64,000 nt of DNA from Sepiola atlantica (taxonomy: Eukaryota > Mollusca > Cephalopoda > Sepiida > Sepiolidae), in NCBI GenBank assembly GCA_963556195.1, contig OY744519.1, forward strand, positions 105,187,500-105,251,499, read 5' to 3'. Below the pieces are notes generated by a model. It worked only from the letters and a program-made list of their open reading frames with translations, made no database searches and had not been told where the DNA came from. The position numbers were made by a program, and so were the translations under genes. Below, piece after piece: positions 10,850 through 23,409 of this stretch (position 1 is the first letter of the stretch; each line of letters starts with the position of its first letter).

Positions 10850-13800
10850 TAGACTCCAAGGTCCCTGTAGTCGACGACCCTGACGTGTACATAACACGTA
10901 GTAAAGGGCCCTGTCTCTACGTCGTTCTCTAGTTTAATATATGGCGTTATCATTTTGCTATGTAGAATGCTCATTTGTCCGTATTTTAAATATTTAGTAT
11001 CAGTTTCTTGTGTTTTAATAGTTTTTACATAAAAGATTCAACTCCTAAGCTCTTAGCAGTATGCTTATGCTGGTTGAGATACGTTTTAACCAACGCCTTT
11101 AAAAACTTAGCCACGTGACAGTGTTAGAAGAATGAAATAGAATCACAACTACTAATACGTTCTAAGATTTGCAGTAAACGATATGAGGACAATAGTCCAA
11201 AACATGTCAACAACGTTTATAACAACAATAGATGATCTTAAAAACATTGTAAAATGCATTTCCTATACTAAATAATGTTTGAATTGTAATCAGTTCGACT
11301 TCAAAACGCGATAAACGCCATTCTCAAAATGACGAAACTATCACTACTAAAAGTGTTCCATGTGAACACTCAACCATACTCCAAAGTCATATTTTACATG
11401 ATATGATGACGCCGTAATTTCTCTTTGATTTCAATCAAAATAAGGTTTTAGTCAAAGTCTACATTTAATATATTCGACATTTTATGGTTTAAGGTAGCAA
11501 TTTTAACTAATTGGATTTATCGCGTTTTGCATTCGAACTCTTCAATTGTAATCAGATCTGTTTCAAAACAGTATATATTATGCCGATGACGTAGCGAATA
11601 GCCTTCGACTGTGGAAGGTAAGGATAAACCCAGTGCGGACCCATCGCAGGAAAGACACAAAAGAAAATAACGATCAATGTTTAAACCCTGCGATGTCTAT
11701 TTACTTTTGTTATGTCTGTGTATATATTGTTTTGAATTTGTTTATGTACTTATTTCCCCTGTTCGCATTTAAAAAATATTCTATTGTTACATGAGTATAG
11801 TTTATTTATACGTTCACCCTTCAATCAATTTTGATTCTGAATTATTCATATAAATATTTCCCAATTTAGTATCTAAAGTAAGCATACTGTTACACCTAGT
11901 CTTGCAAAACAAAAGGTGTTATATAATACATGTGTTGAGAATGAATATAAAGAGGGGAGAGCTCGTTGTTCCCGACCTTTTGTCAGGCGAATTCGGAAAA
12001 GAAAACATGTGAGAATTTCTAATAAAACTGGATACGAATGTAAAGTAACATCATATATGAGCTCAATAACGAACGAACATAAAGGTTAAGTGACGCATTC
12101 AGAGAGCACATGTAAAGACACCAGCAGACACTATTAGAAGTGGTCTTCTTACTCTCAAATGAATAGGCAGAACGAACGTTAATATGCGTGTTTTAAGAGT
12201 TATGCTTTAACTCAAAGACAGACCAACGAAGATAGTTGTATGTTCTTTATATGCGCTTTTTAGTTGTATGTTCTGAGGATTTGAGTAAAGCTGTTCTGTT
12301 TTTTTTTTAATTTTCTTGGGTCGTTAGTATATTAACAAGTAACGATTATATCACTTACTAGTGTGTCACCATGTCACAATATCATCCGGGGTGATCGGAG
12401 AAGCAAGATGGTGAATAGGAATTATAATTTTGATAGTAATTAGATGCAAATAGGGAAGAGTTATGGGTAGACATGTCGTTTGCAATACGAGTGTTGTTGT
12501 TGTGACATTTTCAAGATTGAAAGCAAAAGGGAAATATAAACAGTTCTTGTTTGTGATTAGACACATGTAAGTTGAGAACTATGTGCTAAAAGGATTTTCA
12601 GGATTACGGTCACCGAACGAGAGAGAATCGGAAAGAAAACGTCAGAGCTAGCCTTAAGATCGAGACAAATAGACAGTCCGTCTTTAGCTCCCTATAGCGG
12701 GAGCTGAGGAGCTGATTGTATGTATAAAGCTGGGTGTGTCAAAAGAATGTCGGCATCTAACCACAATAAAATGTAAACTATGAATATATTTTCTTGTTCC
12801 GACTCTTCATTTGCTGGAGGAGAATACACCTGAAAACAGCTTTCACATTTTGAGATCAGTAAAAGAACAGAGCATAACGTCACATCCATTTTGTGAAACT
12901 ATGTAACTGTGTGAAGAGTTCTTCTTATTGATAGAAAACAGCTGAGTCTTTCGCTGACACGCTGTAAGTAGTTACTCAATCGGTAGTCACATCTAGTTGT
13001 AAATGTGGCTGTAGTGGTGATGTAGCAGCAGAGGTTTCTATGTTTTTCACCTTTTTCATTGTAGCTGAAACATAGGCCAAAAATATATTTACTCAATGGC
13101 GTCATGCTCTTTGATGTATTATTCTTTTACACATTATGGAGAGGTCGGCGAGGACAGAGCTTAGAAAAAGAAGTTCAACCCCAGTCAGATTACACGATAA
13201 CGGTAAAAAACCTTTTGTTCCTGAATCCCTATATTTACACATAGCCCTAACTCTTGTTTTTAACTTTTAATGGAATTTTCCACTTCTCTGCTTACTCTAA
13301 CTTTATGTGGAAAATACCATGTTTAACAATATTTTTTCAAACTCGCGTGCAATTCCGCTACAATTAGGCGCTGCTTCTTACAGCATTATCCTCATAGCTG
13401 GTGGAAACATGTCTATTGCATTACGTCTGGAATCATTAAAATTTATACTGCACCTGAAATACAACTGAATGTATGTTCTCATACAAGAATATAACACTTG
13501 TAGCGATTTTAGAGTCGTCTCTTACGAAGTAATTAAATATATCTTGTCAATATTTACTAATCAAATGAATGTGTGTCGCACGCCCACAACAAAGGGCCGT
13601 GAGTCCGAAATAACACAAACCCAATTGTATTCCCTTATAAGGTGCACTTCAATCCTGCAACTAAAATAGTTGTAAACACCAGTGAAATATAAAAAACAAT
13701 TTAAGATATTTTTGCAGAAATAAGATTGTTAGATTCAAGTAAACCCTAGTAGTGTAGGACGCTGGAAATAAATTAAGCAACATCATGCTTGGTCAGTAAT

Positions 13801-14520
13801 TAAATAAATGATCAGTTCGCACTATCAGGTGACGTAATATGAAGTGTTTAAAATGGTCAAGTTATAAGGGAACTGGCTTTCAATCAGGATGTGCATCTTT
13901 TTAAAACCAGTGATATAAAAGCAGTATACTTTATTTCTTATGTACCATATAAAGTGTGTTAGATATTGAACGGATAGATCTTCTAGTATATAATTTAGTT
14001 AGTTGAGACTAAAAGGAAATTGAAACCACTCTGAGAGGTTAGCAAGGTCAAATGAAAATTGCTTAGGCTATAGGAATATACTGGAAACTGATATAACGTC
14101 ACATAGATCGGAGTGAGAGAGAGTGAGTGATACAACAACGTCTCTTTTTGAAGCACAGATGGGTGTCGGACGTGGAATAACATGGGCTGCCATGATATAA
14201 ATAACAAGTGATTTCGATGTCTACCTCCCTCCCATACTCGTCAGTGACTTGGAACGAAGATGGCGCTGAATAAATGTCTTGCTCACTTCTATCTGTTTAG
14301 TATCGAGTTAGTCTTTTTTGACGATATGAAATAAGCTTTTATTGCACGACGACGTTCTTTAAATTTGGGAAGATCACGTAAAGGCGCGTACAGAAGGAAA
14401 CACCACCAGCCAACTTATAGATAGCAAGTTGTGTTTCTGTAATGATTACTGCAAGTTAGTTGATGCATGTATGACACAAGCTTGAAAACACACCAATTGG
14501 AGAGATGTTTTACTAATGAG
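10850..14520. other. Unassigned DNA, 3.7 kb
   Basis: An inverted 14-base word (caaaacgcgataaa at about 11302 and its complement at about 11518) and the shared word attgtaatcag nearby suggest an old foldback or duplicated repeat at 11.28-11.57 kb. The rest, including open frames at 12.37-13.11 and 13.47 kb, shows no recognisable domain or RNA gene. Confidence 0.4.
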
Positions 14521-14524
14521 TGCC

Positions 14525-16385
14525 TGCTTATCAAAGGCTTAGGGGCACTCGAGGGTAACGGTTAAAGAGATTGTCAGTTGGATGAGGATCACACACACAA
14601 GAAAATTGGAAACAATAGGTCGAATGGGCAGAAGATTACTTAAGAGGAGGTATCCAATGAGACGGCTCAAAAAGTATTTGTTTACATTAGACTTTAAGAC
14701 GACCATGAGGTAATCGGTTGATAAGCAATCTTGTGGTATTTGGTTCTACAGGTCGGATGTTCTAGGAAAGAAACTTTGTTCATTAAAGTTCCGTTTGTTT
14801 TTTTATAGAAAAACAGAGAGAGATTTTCATTGCTGTAGTGGCTAGGACAATTCTTGCTGAGTATTTTTGGAGCGGTAGAATGATCCAACCATGTTTCCAT
14901 CGACCTTAACAACAGATTTGATGTAAGTCTTCTGTTTCACGTGTAGTGCAAGTACGTCCTATAAGCTTAATCACGGAGAGTGTCATTTATTTCAACATGG
15001 ACAAAATGAGGATCCGAGCTTTGGTGGTGAAAGGAGAGAAGCTTGGTTTTAGAGGCGTTAAATATAACAAACAATGTTTCTCAAAGTCAGAATAGAGAAG
15101 GAAAGAGGGGGAGAAAGAGAGAGGAAAATAAGTGGGAGAGAGAATCAGAAAGATCTTGATCATCAATACTTTTGGAAGTGCTGCAATTAATTGTTGCGTG
15201 GTAAACAGATAATCTCAGAATATAATTTAGAAGATCATTTATGATGATCAAGTGGAGGGTTCGGCACAGAAGAGATCCTTAAGGCAAGCGGGAATTGATG
15301 CTATATGCTACGGATTTTTCCCGTCAACAATAAAATTTATAGACCTATCGGAGAGAATGTATTTGATAGTTTAAAGAACATTTCCAGACATTACATAGTT
15401 AACAAACTATTAAAGCAAATATTTGTTTAAAAATCCTATGTAAGATCTCTAATATATAAAGAGCAATCGCTTTGGAAACATATCCCCCGTCGATAGATTT
15501 ACTGATCCTGTTCTATACCACAATTCGCACGTAAGCTGTTGATCTTGCAGGACGAAATCAATATTGCTTGTCACTAAGTAGTTTGTTTTTAGCTGGGGTG
15601 TTTCTACAACTTCTTGATTTATTAGATTATAGCAACTAACTTATTATGCAAAGGATACTTGTCACTCTGTACTGAAATGCAGAGATCTATCTCTAGTATT
15701 TATAAATACTGAGTAATCCGACGAAGTCTTCCAAACTGATGGAATCTATTTCTCCTTTAAGCAACGATTGAGAAACTTTGTAAGAATAAGATTTCTGGTT
15801 GCAGCTTCTTCAGTACTATGGCTGGAATGTCGTCGAGACCAGTTGCCTTGTTAGTATCGAGGTACCTGATAAGTTTGGTAACATCCGGGACAATTATTGG
15901 AATATTGTCTGTAGGTTTTTTTCCATAGGGGTAATTCTGGGGGTAGGTGGCCCTGATTGCAAAGGGTTGAATTTGCTGCAAAGTTATTTTTCGAAAATGT
16001 TGGCTTTATTATATGCTGAGTAGATTACCCTTGGTCCATTAATGATGGTTCAGATTGAAGTCTTACATTTGTTCACGACCCTGTTTGTTATTCTTCAAAA
16101 TAATCGGCCACTCTAGATTTAACGGATTGGGCATGGGACTCTTTGGCGTTTTCTATAATATGTTTGTAGTAGCTTTTGTCAGTTTCAAAGGAGGCGTTCG
16201 TTTCAGAGCATATATTTCGTTATGGCAATTGAAATAGCGATTTCTGTCGGCAATATCAGCGGCACATCTAAGGGTGCACCATGGATAGCCGTTTAGTTTT
16301 GGGGGGAATAATATGGAGGGTATACAACCTTCAATACCAACGGTTAACCACTCAGATATATCAGCTGCGATGCAGGACAATTTTT
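14525..16385 (-). pseudogene. LINE ORF2 remnant with 3' end (family L-A)
   Basis: Antisense to the window. 16153-16380 encodes a GYPWCTLRCAADIADRNRYF-like segment from the region between endonuclease and RT. 15757-15981 encodes TKLIRYLDTNKATGLDDIPA then IVLKKLQPEI, the opening of a non-LTR RT domain. 14694-14912 matches the C-terminal region, and 14525-14600 carries the family's 3' terminus. The reading frame is broken many times. The same modules in the same order occur at 34.92-36.75 kb. I place it in the CR1/L2/Jockey-type assemblage without naming a clade. Confidence 0.7.
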
Positions 16386-16389
16386 TTTT

Positions 16390-18455
16390 TTTAAACGCAT
16401 TTCATATGGATTTCAGATATAAAGTAGTATAATATAAAGATATAAACATATGAAGTAATCAGCCCTTGAATATCGATAAACTCCGCGGTGGAAAGGGGCA
16501 CTAAAGGACTTGCTTATATTCGTTTTGGTCTTCATTGAAACAACTGATGAATAGAAGGAACTCAGACGAGACAGGATACTAGATATGATCTGTTCACGTC
16601 AAGTAGTCAGAAAAACACCAAGAAGACTTGTAAAATGTCCATCAGCATCGGATACGCGTATGGGCTTGTGATGATGATACTGATGTATACTAATATTCTT
16701 TCACACCTCGTCAATCATATCTGTTAATCCAATATTCCTGGAAAATAATATCTACCGAACTTTACATAATATTACGGTCAAGTAATATACAGTACTTCAT
16801 TTGTAAACAGGGCGTCGAAATGTGCGTTCTCCTGGTCCCGCTTTATCCCAAATAAAGACAAAGGGTGTGGGTATTTTTAAGACAGTTCAGTTATTGTACA
16901 AGACAAAAAGAGATATTTACTCGGAGTTAAATGCTGAAATTTGAATTTGGGCGACAGGTTTCGGAGAAAATGAACAACATCCGTATATATTAATTGAACG
17001 ATTTTACTTCAGCAATAAGTAAAGAGCAGTATACAAATAAGAAACAGGTAAATATACCGAAAGGTGTGCGAACCCGTGCATCCGCAGAACTTTAGTTATG
17101 TGAAGAGTCTAGCGATATGGACCGTAGCAGTGAAAAAGAAGAAAAAAGAGATGGGATCCCTGGGCGTTTTTTATTATATAAACTAGCTCACGTGACCCCA
17201 AAGAGATCAGTGATAGGGTAAAGCTTTATACAATCCACGGACAGGACAACAGTCCCCAACCACTCTAACTAATTTGTGAGTGACTTAGAAATTCTAATAT
17301 TGAAAATGCACGAGAAACCGTAAACAAAAACAAATAACAACAAGGAACGTATAGCAAACGCAGAAGAATTTAATTATCTACTGACCTATATACTTTTTAT
17401 GTCTTCAAAAAGTTTTTAATTTGTTTATTTAAAAATGTTATTTTTTAGCTGTTTGTACGACACACGAAAAGAAAACACAACGTGTAGCTTAACTAACTGT
17501 TGGGAGTAGTTCGTGTTTTAAAAGATAGTAAAAAGTCATTTCATATTATCTTTTTAGGCATGAATTCCCCAACAGTTAAGCGATATATGACCATCATTTA
17601 TTTTTTGCGCGTACCGTAAAGACAGCTTTGAACGGAATACACTTTTGAAATAAAAAAAAACTGTTTCGACACGTTAAAAGTATACAAGTCGGTACATAAT
17701 TAAATTCTACCGCGTTTAATATGAGTGATTTGTTGTTATCTTGTATACGATTTATCCAATGTTAACTACTCTACAGTTTAACCTAGCAAAATATAGTATT
17801 TCATGTACTTAATACAATGATTTTTTTCCACACATAGAGCGCGTTTTAACAAGATTGCGTACTCAACTAGCCTTATGCCAAGCTTATTTGGACTCAAGAA
17901 CACTTAACCGTTTTTTTCATAGGTTTTTTATTTATTAAATTAAAAAAATGAACGTCTGTGCAATAAATAAGTTACGTATGAAAATAAACAGACACGTAAC
18001 TCCGAACAATATATAAAAGAGTGTAAAGCACCTTCAGGGAAAAGAGACTTGGTTAGCAGATTTTTTTTATTACGCGTCGTATTTGAGTGAGAAACGGTGA
18101 TTCAAGGTAAACAGATCTGCCGCAGGTGTTTCCACGAATATTCATTGCGCTTGAAATGTCACGCGTGATTAACGTCAAGTTCTCGTCGCCCATGGAAATA
18201 TTCCGATCGTCGTATTCTTTTCTTGTCTCGACTATCCAGATTGGCTGCAATCGAGGCGCTGATATTTATGAACGATGCACGTATGATTCAGTAACCGCCG
18301 TAAAGAAAATTATATTTCAAACTTTCTCATCTATATCACAAGAATAGATATTTTTATCACTGGCAATAATAAGCTTCCCCCGGTTACATATTTTTGCTAG
18401 TATATATAATGTAAGAGTTTGCCAATGAACTACCGAGTGTGACAATAACTTTTTG
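16390..18455. other. Unassigned DNA with a small foldback
   Basis: 17487-17581 is a weak foldback: gcttaactaactgttggg is answered by ccccaacagttaagc, with a shorter inner inverted word (agatagta / tattatct). This could be a tiny MITE. The open frame at 18053-18250 (- strand) has no domain I recognise. Confidence 0.35.
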
Positions 18456-18459
18456 ATTT

Positions 18460-18920
18460 ATGCTACCCGGCCTTTTGGCTAAGATCAAAGTGTAGTATCT
18501 GTTCCGATGGATACTGCACCCCATACTGGTGTTGTCTTGGCCTTCGGGTCTTGATTTACGCCGGTCAATGGGTCTGTCCTGTGCAGTTCTGGGAGGTCCA
18601 CCTACCCAGGCTTTGCCTCCCCTCTTTGGGGAGGAGTAAGTTTATTGCTTACTGTCTGGGGCGCCTCTACCGGAGAATTCGACGGGGCTGCCGAGGCAAT
18701 TTTAAAACCCCACTTTCGCAACCCGACCTTAGGTCACATCTTACTTATGGGAGTAAGATAAAAACTGGCCTTGTGCCTAACTTCTGGAGAGGAGTAAATC
18801 AATGCCCCACCTTACCAAAACAAAGAGATAATACCTATACTACTTCAAAAGCGCAGGATGGAGTTCTTATGACCACAAAGCATATATTACAGAACACCAC
18901 CCTCAAAGTTAGCATGTAAA
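18460..18920 (+). repeat. SINE-like repeat with a U2-snRNA-like head
   Basis: The head reads ggccttttggctaagatcaa (18469-18488) then gtgtagtatctgttc (18490-18504). U2 snRNA begins with almost exactly this sequence in animals, including the GUAGUA that pairs with the intron branch site (here 18492-18497). There is one extra a between the two blocks. After about 45 nt similarity to U2 ends: there is no U2 Sm site or 3' domain, so this is not a U2 gene. The body of about 400 nt (ctttggggaggagtaag, ctggggcgcctctaccgg) recurs in diverged form at 0.93 and 53.9 kb. The open frame 18551-18919 is probably incidental. Confidence 0.65.
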
Positions 18921-19047
18921 GATAGTATCTTAGTCTGAAATGGTACAGGAAACTAGATTACGCATAAAAACATACTCTAATAATACAATTAATATTAGTA
19001 GAAGTATAGTTTCTGCTTCAGATATACGGATACCAAATCTTCATTAG

Positions 19048-19049
<2 letters not shown>

Positions 19050-19115
<66 letters not shown>
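19050..19115. repeat. (TA)n microsatellite
   Basis: About 33 TA units on the left side of the hairpin. Confidence 0.95.
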
Positions 19116-19118
<3 letters not shown>

Positions 19119-19149
19119 TAAGGAAAGATGAAGGTAATCCGACGTAATG

Positions 19150-19451
19150 GGAAATGAAAAAGGAAAAACCAAAAAGAAAGTTTTTTTATATATTCATCAA
19201 CGTTTCGTCTTTAATTGTAAGACTTCTTCGGGATGATAATTTTAAGAAAAATGTCAAGCAAGTACATAAAAATATTGGGTTGACATGATGGCTACTACTT
19301 TTTTCATCAACCCATCATGTCAACCCAATATTTTCACGTACTTGCAGAATATTTTTCTTAAAATTATTATCCTGAGGAAGTCTTACAAATAAAGACGAAA
19401 CGTTGATGAATATATAAAAAAACATCCTTTTTGGTTTTTTCTTTTTCATTT

Positions 19452-19453
<2 letters not shown>
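19150..19453. repeat. 300-bp hairpin (inverted repeat, 19-nt loop)
   Basis: Arms 19150-19291 and 19311-19453 are near-complementary over their whole length (for example gggttgacatgatgg against ccatcatgtcaaccc at the loop). Each arm carries a motif of the form ctga/cgag gaagtctt, spacer, aaagac, gaaacg (+ at 19372-19401; - at 19201-19232). This resembles a hammerhead core plus stem II. I could not find a convincing stem III or stem I around it. Confidence 0.85.

Positions 19454-19525
<72 letters not shown>
19454..19525. repeat. (TA)n(TG)n microsatellite
   Basis: Pure TA run ending in a short TG run, starting one base after the hairpin arm. Confidence 0.95.
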
Positions 19526-19590
19526 AAAGGATTAGTAATATACGCAGAGGTATAGTTTCGGCTTTAAACAGACAGATATTAAATCCATAT

Positions 19591-19596
<6 letters not shown>

Positions 19597-19660
<64 letters not shown>
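19597..19660. repeat. (TA)n microsatellite
   Basis: About 31 TA units between copies two and three of the 60-bp repeat. Confidence 0.95.
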
Positions 19661-19663
<3 letters not shown>

Positions 19664-19769
19664 AAAAGATTAGTAATAGAAGTGGAAGTATAGTTTCGGC
19701 TTCAGCAGACAGATACCAAAACGTCATTAACAATAAGTGTGTTTATTAAATATGGAAAATAGTTCAAAT

Positions 19770-19965
19770 TTAAACGTAACAAAATAGTCAGATACGTCAT
19801 AAGACTGAATACTGCTTTCGGTGGGTACCGCACGGAGAATTCTCTGCTTCTTTGACAGAGTACAAAATCGACTGGGTGATCCCTTCTCTTCCCTACAATC
19901 CCTTTCTCACAGAATGAATGTTGCTAGTCTCTCTCTACTGTATACACAAGATATAGAAAATCGGT
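19770..19965 (+). pseudogene. LINE ORF2 fragment (family L-A)
   Basis: Parallels 22265-22455 closely (atagtcagatacgtc, gacagagtacaaaatcgac, cttctcttccctacaa, ttgctagtctctctctac). That copy continues into the ORF2 C-terminus. Both encode the post-RT segment around a DRVQNRL-like motif. Frames are broken. Confidence 0.6.
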
Positions 19966-20029
19966 AGTGTTTATCCCGGACATTCTTATAATGTGTTCAT
20001 TCAATCTGGCAAATGTAATTCTATACTGA

Positions 20030-20240
20030 AGCTGAGCCAATCAACGTTTGTTTCCCTAAGGCTTTTTCCTATACACATTAGTAACACAAAATACATGCTA
20101 AAATATACCTTAGTTCTTGTGTGAGTTATGTTTAAAAAATCATATGCTTAAATTGTTCTAATAAAGCGTAATTAGTGATTAACTGAACAAGTCACCAATC
20201 TCTCTCGCCCTTTCTCAATTTATGTAGACTCAACCGCTCT
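20030..20240 (+). repeat. Interspersed repeat R-B, copy 1
   Basis: Shares with 26955-27200 an ordered set of words: caa-gtttgtttcc, taacacaaaatacatgc, taaaatat, and caccaatc. Family unnamed. No coding potential seen. Confidence 0.55.
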
Positions 20241-20940
20241 TTAATATCACTGTAAGCATTTAGAAAAAAGTGTCATGCCTTTGTTTCAGCGTTGCAATTT
20301 ATATAGTGTATGCACACAATATCAATACGTATGTTACAATGGTAAAATGATAACTCTCTTTACTTTTATATCATACATAAAGATCCCTATTTACTTCCCT
20401 CCCCATGACAACAAAGTTCGACACAAGGTAGGTTTTAATGTGGGGAACAATCCAGCTCCCCAACGGATGCACTCTGGATAAGGAACAGAAATTAAAATTG
20501 CCTATGCCTAGAATGCTTTCTCCTACACTGACCGAGGACAGTAAAGATGAAATATAGTATCTGAAGAAATATTACATACGCCTCTGAGCTATGTAAAGCG
20601 ATTTATTGTTTTAATTATACAATAAGTATGTCTAAACAGATATGGCAGAGTTTTTGAATTTTCGAATGAAATCAATGTAGAATGAATAGTGCCAGTGGTT
20701 ATAATGTGCCCATTCTATTAGAAATGGAAATGGTATTTCAAACTTTAACGTGACAGACAGATGAACCGACCGCCGGAATAATAGAGCCTCTAATACAATG
20801 TAATTGACAAATCAATGGCATAACTTCCGGATCATGCTCTGTAGGCGTAAACAATCTTCTTTGTCAATCAATAAATCAATCAATTTTATAGGCAAAAAAT
20901 AGCAAAGTACAGCAACCATGTAAAATAGCGGAAAGTTAGA

Positions 20941-20978
<38 letters not shown>
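20941..20978. repeat. (TA)n microsatellite
   Basis: About 18 TA units adjoining the 3' end of the LINE fragment at 20.98-21.45 kb. Confidence 0.9.
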
Positions 20979-20979
20979 T

Positions 20980-21450
20980 GTCTAAATGTATGTCTAATAC
21001 AACTTTTAACCTGGATATGTTAGGCATCGTCACAACCTTCTCTTTCAGGCTGGTGCAGGGAGCAGAAACACCGGCGGATAATGTTGCTTTTTATTTTGTT
21101 GAGACGAAAGCGACAATGGTACATCTTCTGCGGGTGGCCGTGGAGACCGGTACTATCTGTTGGGGTGAAAAACTCATCTGAATGTATATATAAACATTGC
21201 CGTAGATGATGCTGTATGTCAGAATTAGGTCTCCTCTCATTCTTCGCTGCTCATGTGAAGACAGATCTATTCGTTGCAGCCGTTCTTTGTTGGTAAGAGC
21301 GGAGAATCTCGTCATGATCTTAGTTACCAACCGTTGTACACGCTCCAGGGTTATGATACCATTTTGAAGATGTGGATTTATTGCTTGGATAGCATACTAA
21401 AGAATAGGTCGTACCAGGGTTACGTATAGAGGACGTAAAGCCTCTGTGTG
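20980..21450 (-). pseudogene. LINE ORF2 C-terminal fragment (family L-B)
   Basis: On the - strand 21091-21450 encodes LERVQRLVTKIMTRFSALTN, KERLQRIDLSSHEQRRMRGD and LILTYSII in order. This is the conserved post-RT block of CR1/L2/Jockey-type ORF2 proteins. Continuing to 20980 with one frame change are CRFRLNKIKSN-like and CSLHQPERE-like stretches, then the terminal region shared with 4.6-4.9 kb. The element is 5'-truncated at about 21450 and ends at a (TA)n array. The open frame of 79 codons is intact, but the protein as a whole is not. Confidence 0.7.
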
Positions 21451-21459
21451 TGTAGGTTG

Positions 21460-22260
21460 CTTTTGTAATAGAATACCCATTCTTACGCTCATTTTATTTC
21501 ATGGTGCATTTTCTCCTCTGTGTAGTCTTTAGTTTGTGCTTATCATATTTACTTACCTACATTTGTTCTGTTGTATTCTGTTACCTGAAATAAAGAAGCT
21601 AATATTCGCATGATGCCGACCGGCTCCCTCATGTTGGCTATCAAAAAAGACATTGCCGATCATGACGCTACGATTTTACTTCTTAGTGCCACGGCTTATA
21701 TAATGTTTCGTCTCATTTTCTCGTTGTTTTGATGGTGTATGTGGCAACACTAGGCCAAGCTTATTTTCCTTGTGTTCCTGTAACGTCAGTAGTGTTCATC
21801 TCTCCCATATTTAGAATTGAAAGTGCACTATCATACACATTGTACGTGTTAGACGCTTATAATAAATAATGTTGATCAGTGTTTGTTGGAAACGAAGCGT
21901 TTTCGAGCCTATATACACATATCTAACATAATCTAGTAGTTATCAAATCGATTTTCCAAACACACAAAATATATGCCTGAACGGATCTAGAAATGCTATT
22001 TCAAACTTAAAGGTAACAGATCAATGAAAACGCTATTTAAACAGACGTGATAAACTCACTGATAAACCGTCGACAGTCGGCTCATTTTTCAGAGATCCTG
22101 TAATGCATCCAATAAATAAAAGATCTAGTATTTACGTATGCCCATTCACTCGATGACTAGTACTATGCCCTCCAGTTCTTTGTTGCAAAGTCAGGTTATA
22201 AGAGACTAAACCGGTCCCCCAACAACGCTTGACTTGTGATGAGGGTGGTTAGTGACCCAG
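21460..22260. other. Unassigned DNA
   Basis: A word pair (gaaatgctatttcaaactt at 21991 and a close match at about 20723) suggests a small duplicated repeat on either side of the L-B fragment. Nothing else recognised. Confidence 0.4.
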
Positions 22261-22264
22261 AAGA

Positions 22265-22885
22265 ATACAACAAAAAACGTGATAAAATAGTCAGATACGT
22301 CCTAAGACTGAATATTGCTGCACCGTATGGGGGTGTGCTACACAAACGACTCTTTGTTTCATTGACAGAGTACAAAATCGACTTCGAAATCTAGTGGGGT
22401 TATCTCTTCTCTTCCCTACAACCCATTTCCCACAGAATAGACGTTGCTAGTCTCTCTCTACTCTATCGTAGTTTCATAAGAAAGTTCTAGACTGAGCTCA
22501 AATCTTTAATTTTCTTCCATGTAATATTCACAACAAGAACTCGTCCCTCTACTATAACTGAAAGGAACTTTCCTATCCTTATTCTATGTGACTCGCGTCA
22601 AACAGAATTTCCATTAACCAGGTTTATTTCAAAAGAATTTCCCGTCTGTGGAACACATTACAACGTGACTGTTTATCTGCATACTACAACATGGTTTTCT
22701 TTAAATATGATGTCAACAAATAATTTCCATAAAACCTCTCCTATGCGTATTCAAACTGTTCATTAAATTCACCATTTTCAATCCTCCTATACTATTCTTC
22801 ATCATTCAACTGACAATCTATCAATATCGTTAACCTTATCATTGAGTTGCTTTTGTACTTGATAAGTGATGAATAAATAGTAAAC
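22265..22885 (+). pseudogene. LINE 3' end: ORF2 C-terminus and tail (family L-A)
   Basis: Encodes, with frame breaks, the end of ORF2 including an FISKEFPVCGTHYN-like stretch that corresponds to the 'lfLRITRLWNSIL' end of the copy at 35.15 kb. The non-coding tail (caactgacaatct, ttgagttgctttt, acttgataagtg) is the reverse complement of the antisense tails at 14.53, 27.79, 34.93 and 44.74 kb. This is the only copy of this end on the + strand here. Confidence 0.6.
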
Positions 22886-23301
22886 AAAAAAATAAAAGAA
22901 CAAAGTATGATACTATGATAGATGATAAACGCTTACTAGCGATAGTAATTTGTTCAATTTCTTATATTATGGATATAATGTAAAAAAAGGGATCAATACA
23001 CCTTTGGTTTCTAAATGTAGAAACATACAATTGTCATTTTAATCATTGCAAATTGTAGATTTCAAGGTATCAGTTGTATTTATGAAGGTATTTACGCGCA
23101 CAGGATCAACTGAATCACGGCGACAGGCCAATAATGATTTCGGTGTTATTCTTGGTAACATGGTTTGATTTATTGTAACGTAATTGACTTATAGGTCCTT
23201 TCTATGCAGACGCTTTGAAAGGTCAGGGGTGATTCTCGGGGATATCTGTGGATCGTCGAGTGCTAATGTAAAAGAGAGACATGCATCTTAATTAAGGTAG
23301 C

Positions 23302-23302
23302 T

Positions 23303-23355
<53 letters not shown>

Positions 23356-23400
23356 GAGAGAGATAGATAGATAGATAAATAGATAGATAGATAGATAGAG
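23302..23400 (+). repeat. (GATA)n microsatellite
   Basis: About 24 tetranucleotide units, interrupted once by gagagaga and once by aaat. Confidence 0.95.
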
Positions 23401-23409
23401 ACATACAGA

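Larger units (their letters stand above)
18975..19735 (+). repeat. Three copies of a 60-bp repeat next to (TA)n arrays
   Basis: Copies at about 18985-19050, 19535-19597 and 19665-19730 share the words attagtaat, gtatagtttc, ggcttcag and acagata. Each abuts a (TA)n array. A fourth copy is at 52435-52520. The segment between the first two holds the 300-bp hairpin. Confidence 0.6.

Noticed and set aside
14195..14260. ctgacga ... gaaa on the - strand near 14.24 kb as a hammerhead
   Set aside because: Core words are present but stem II does not pair and stem III is absent.
18460..18510. A functional U2 snRNA gene
   Set aside because: Only the first 45 nt match. The Sm site and 3' domain are absent and the body continues as a repeat.
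18551..18919. 122-codon open frame
   Set aside because: It coincides with the body of the U2-headed repeat. The other copies do not keep it open.
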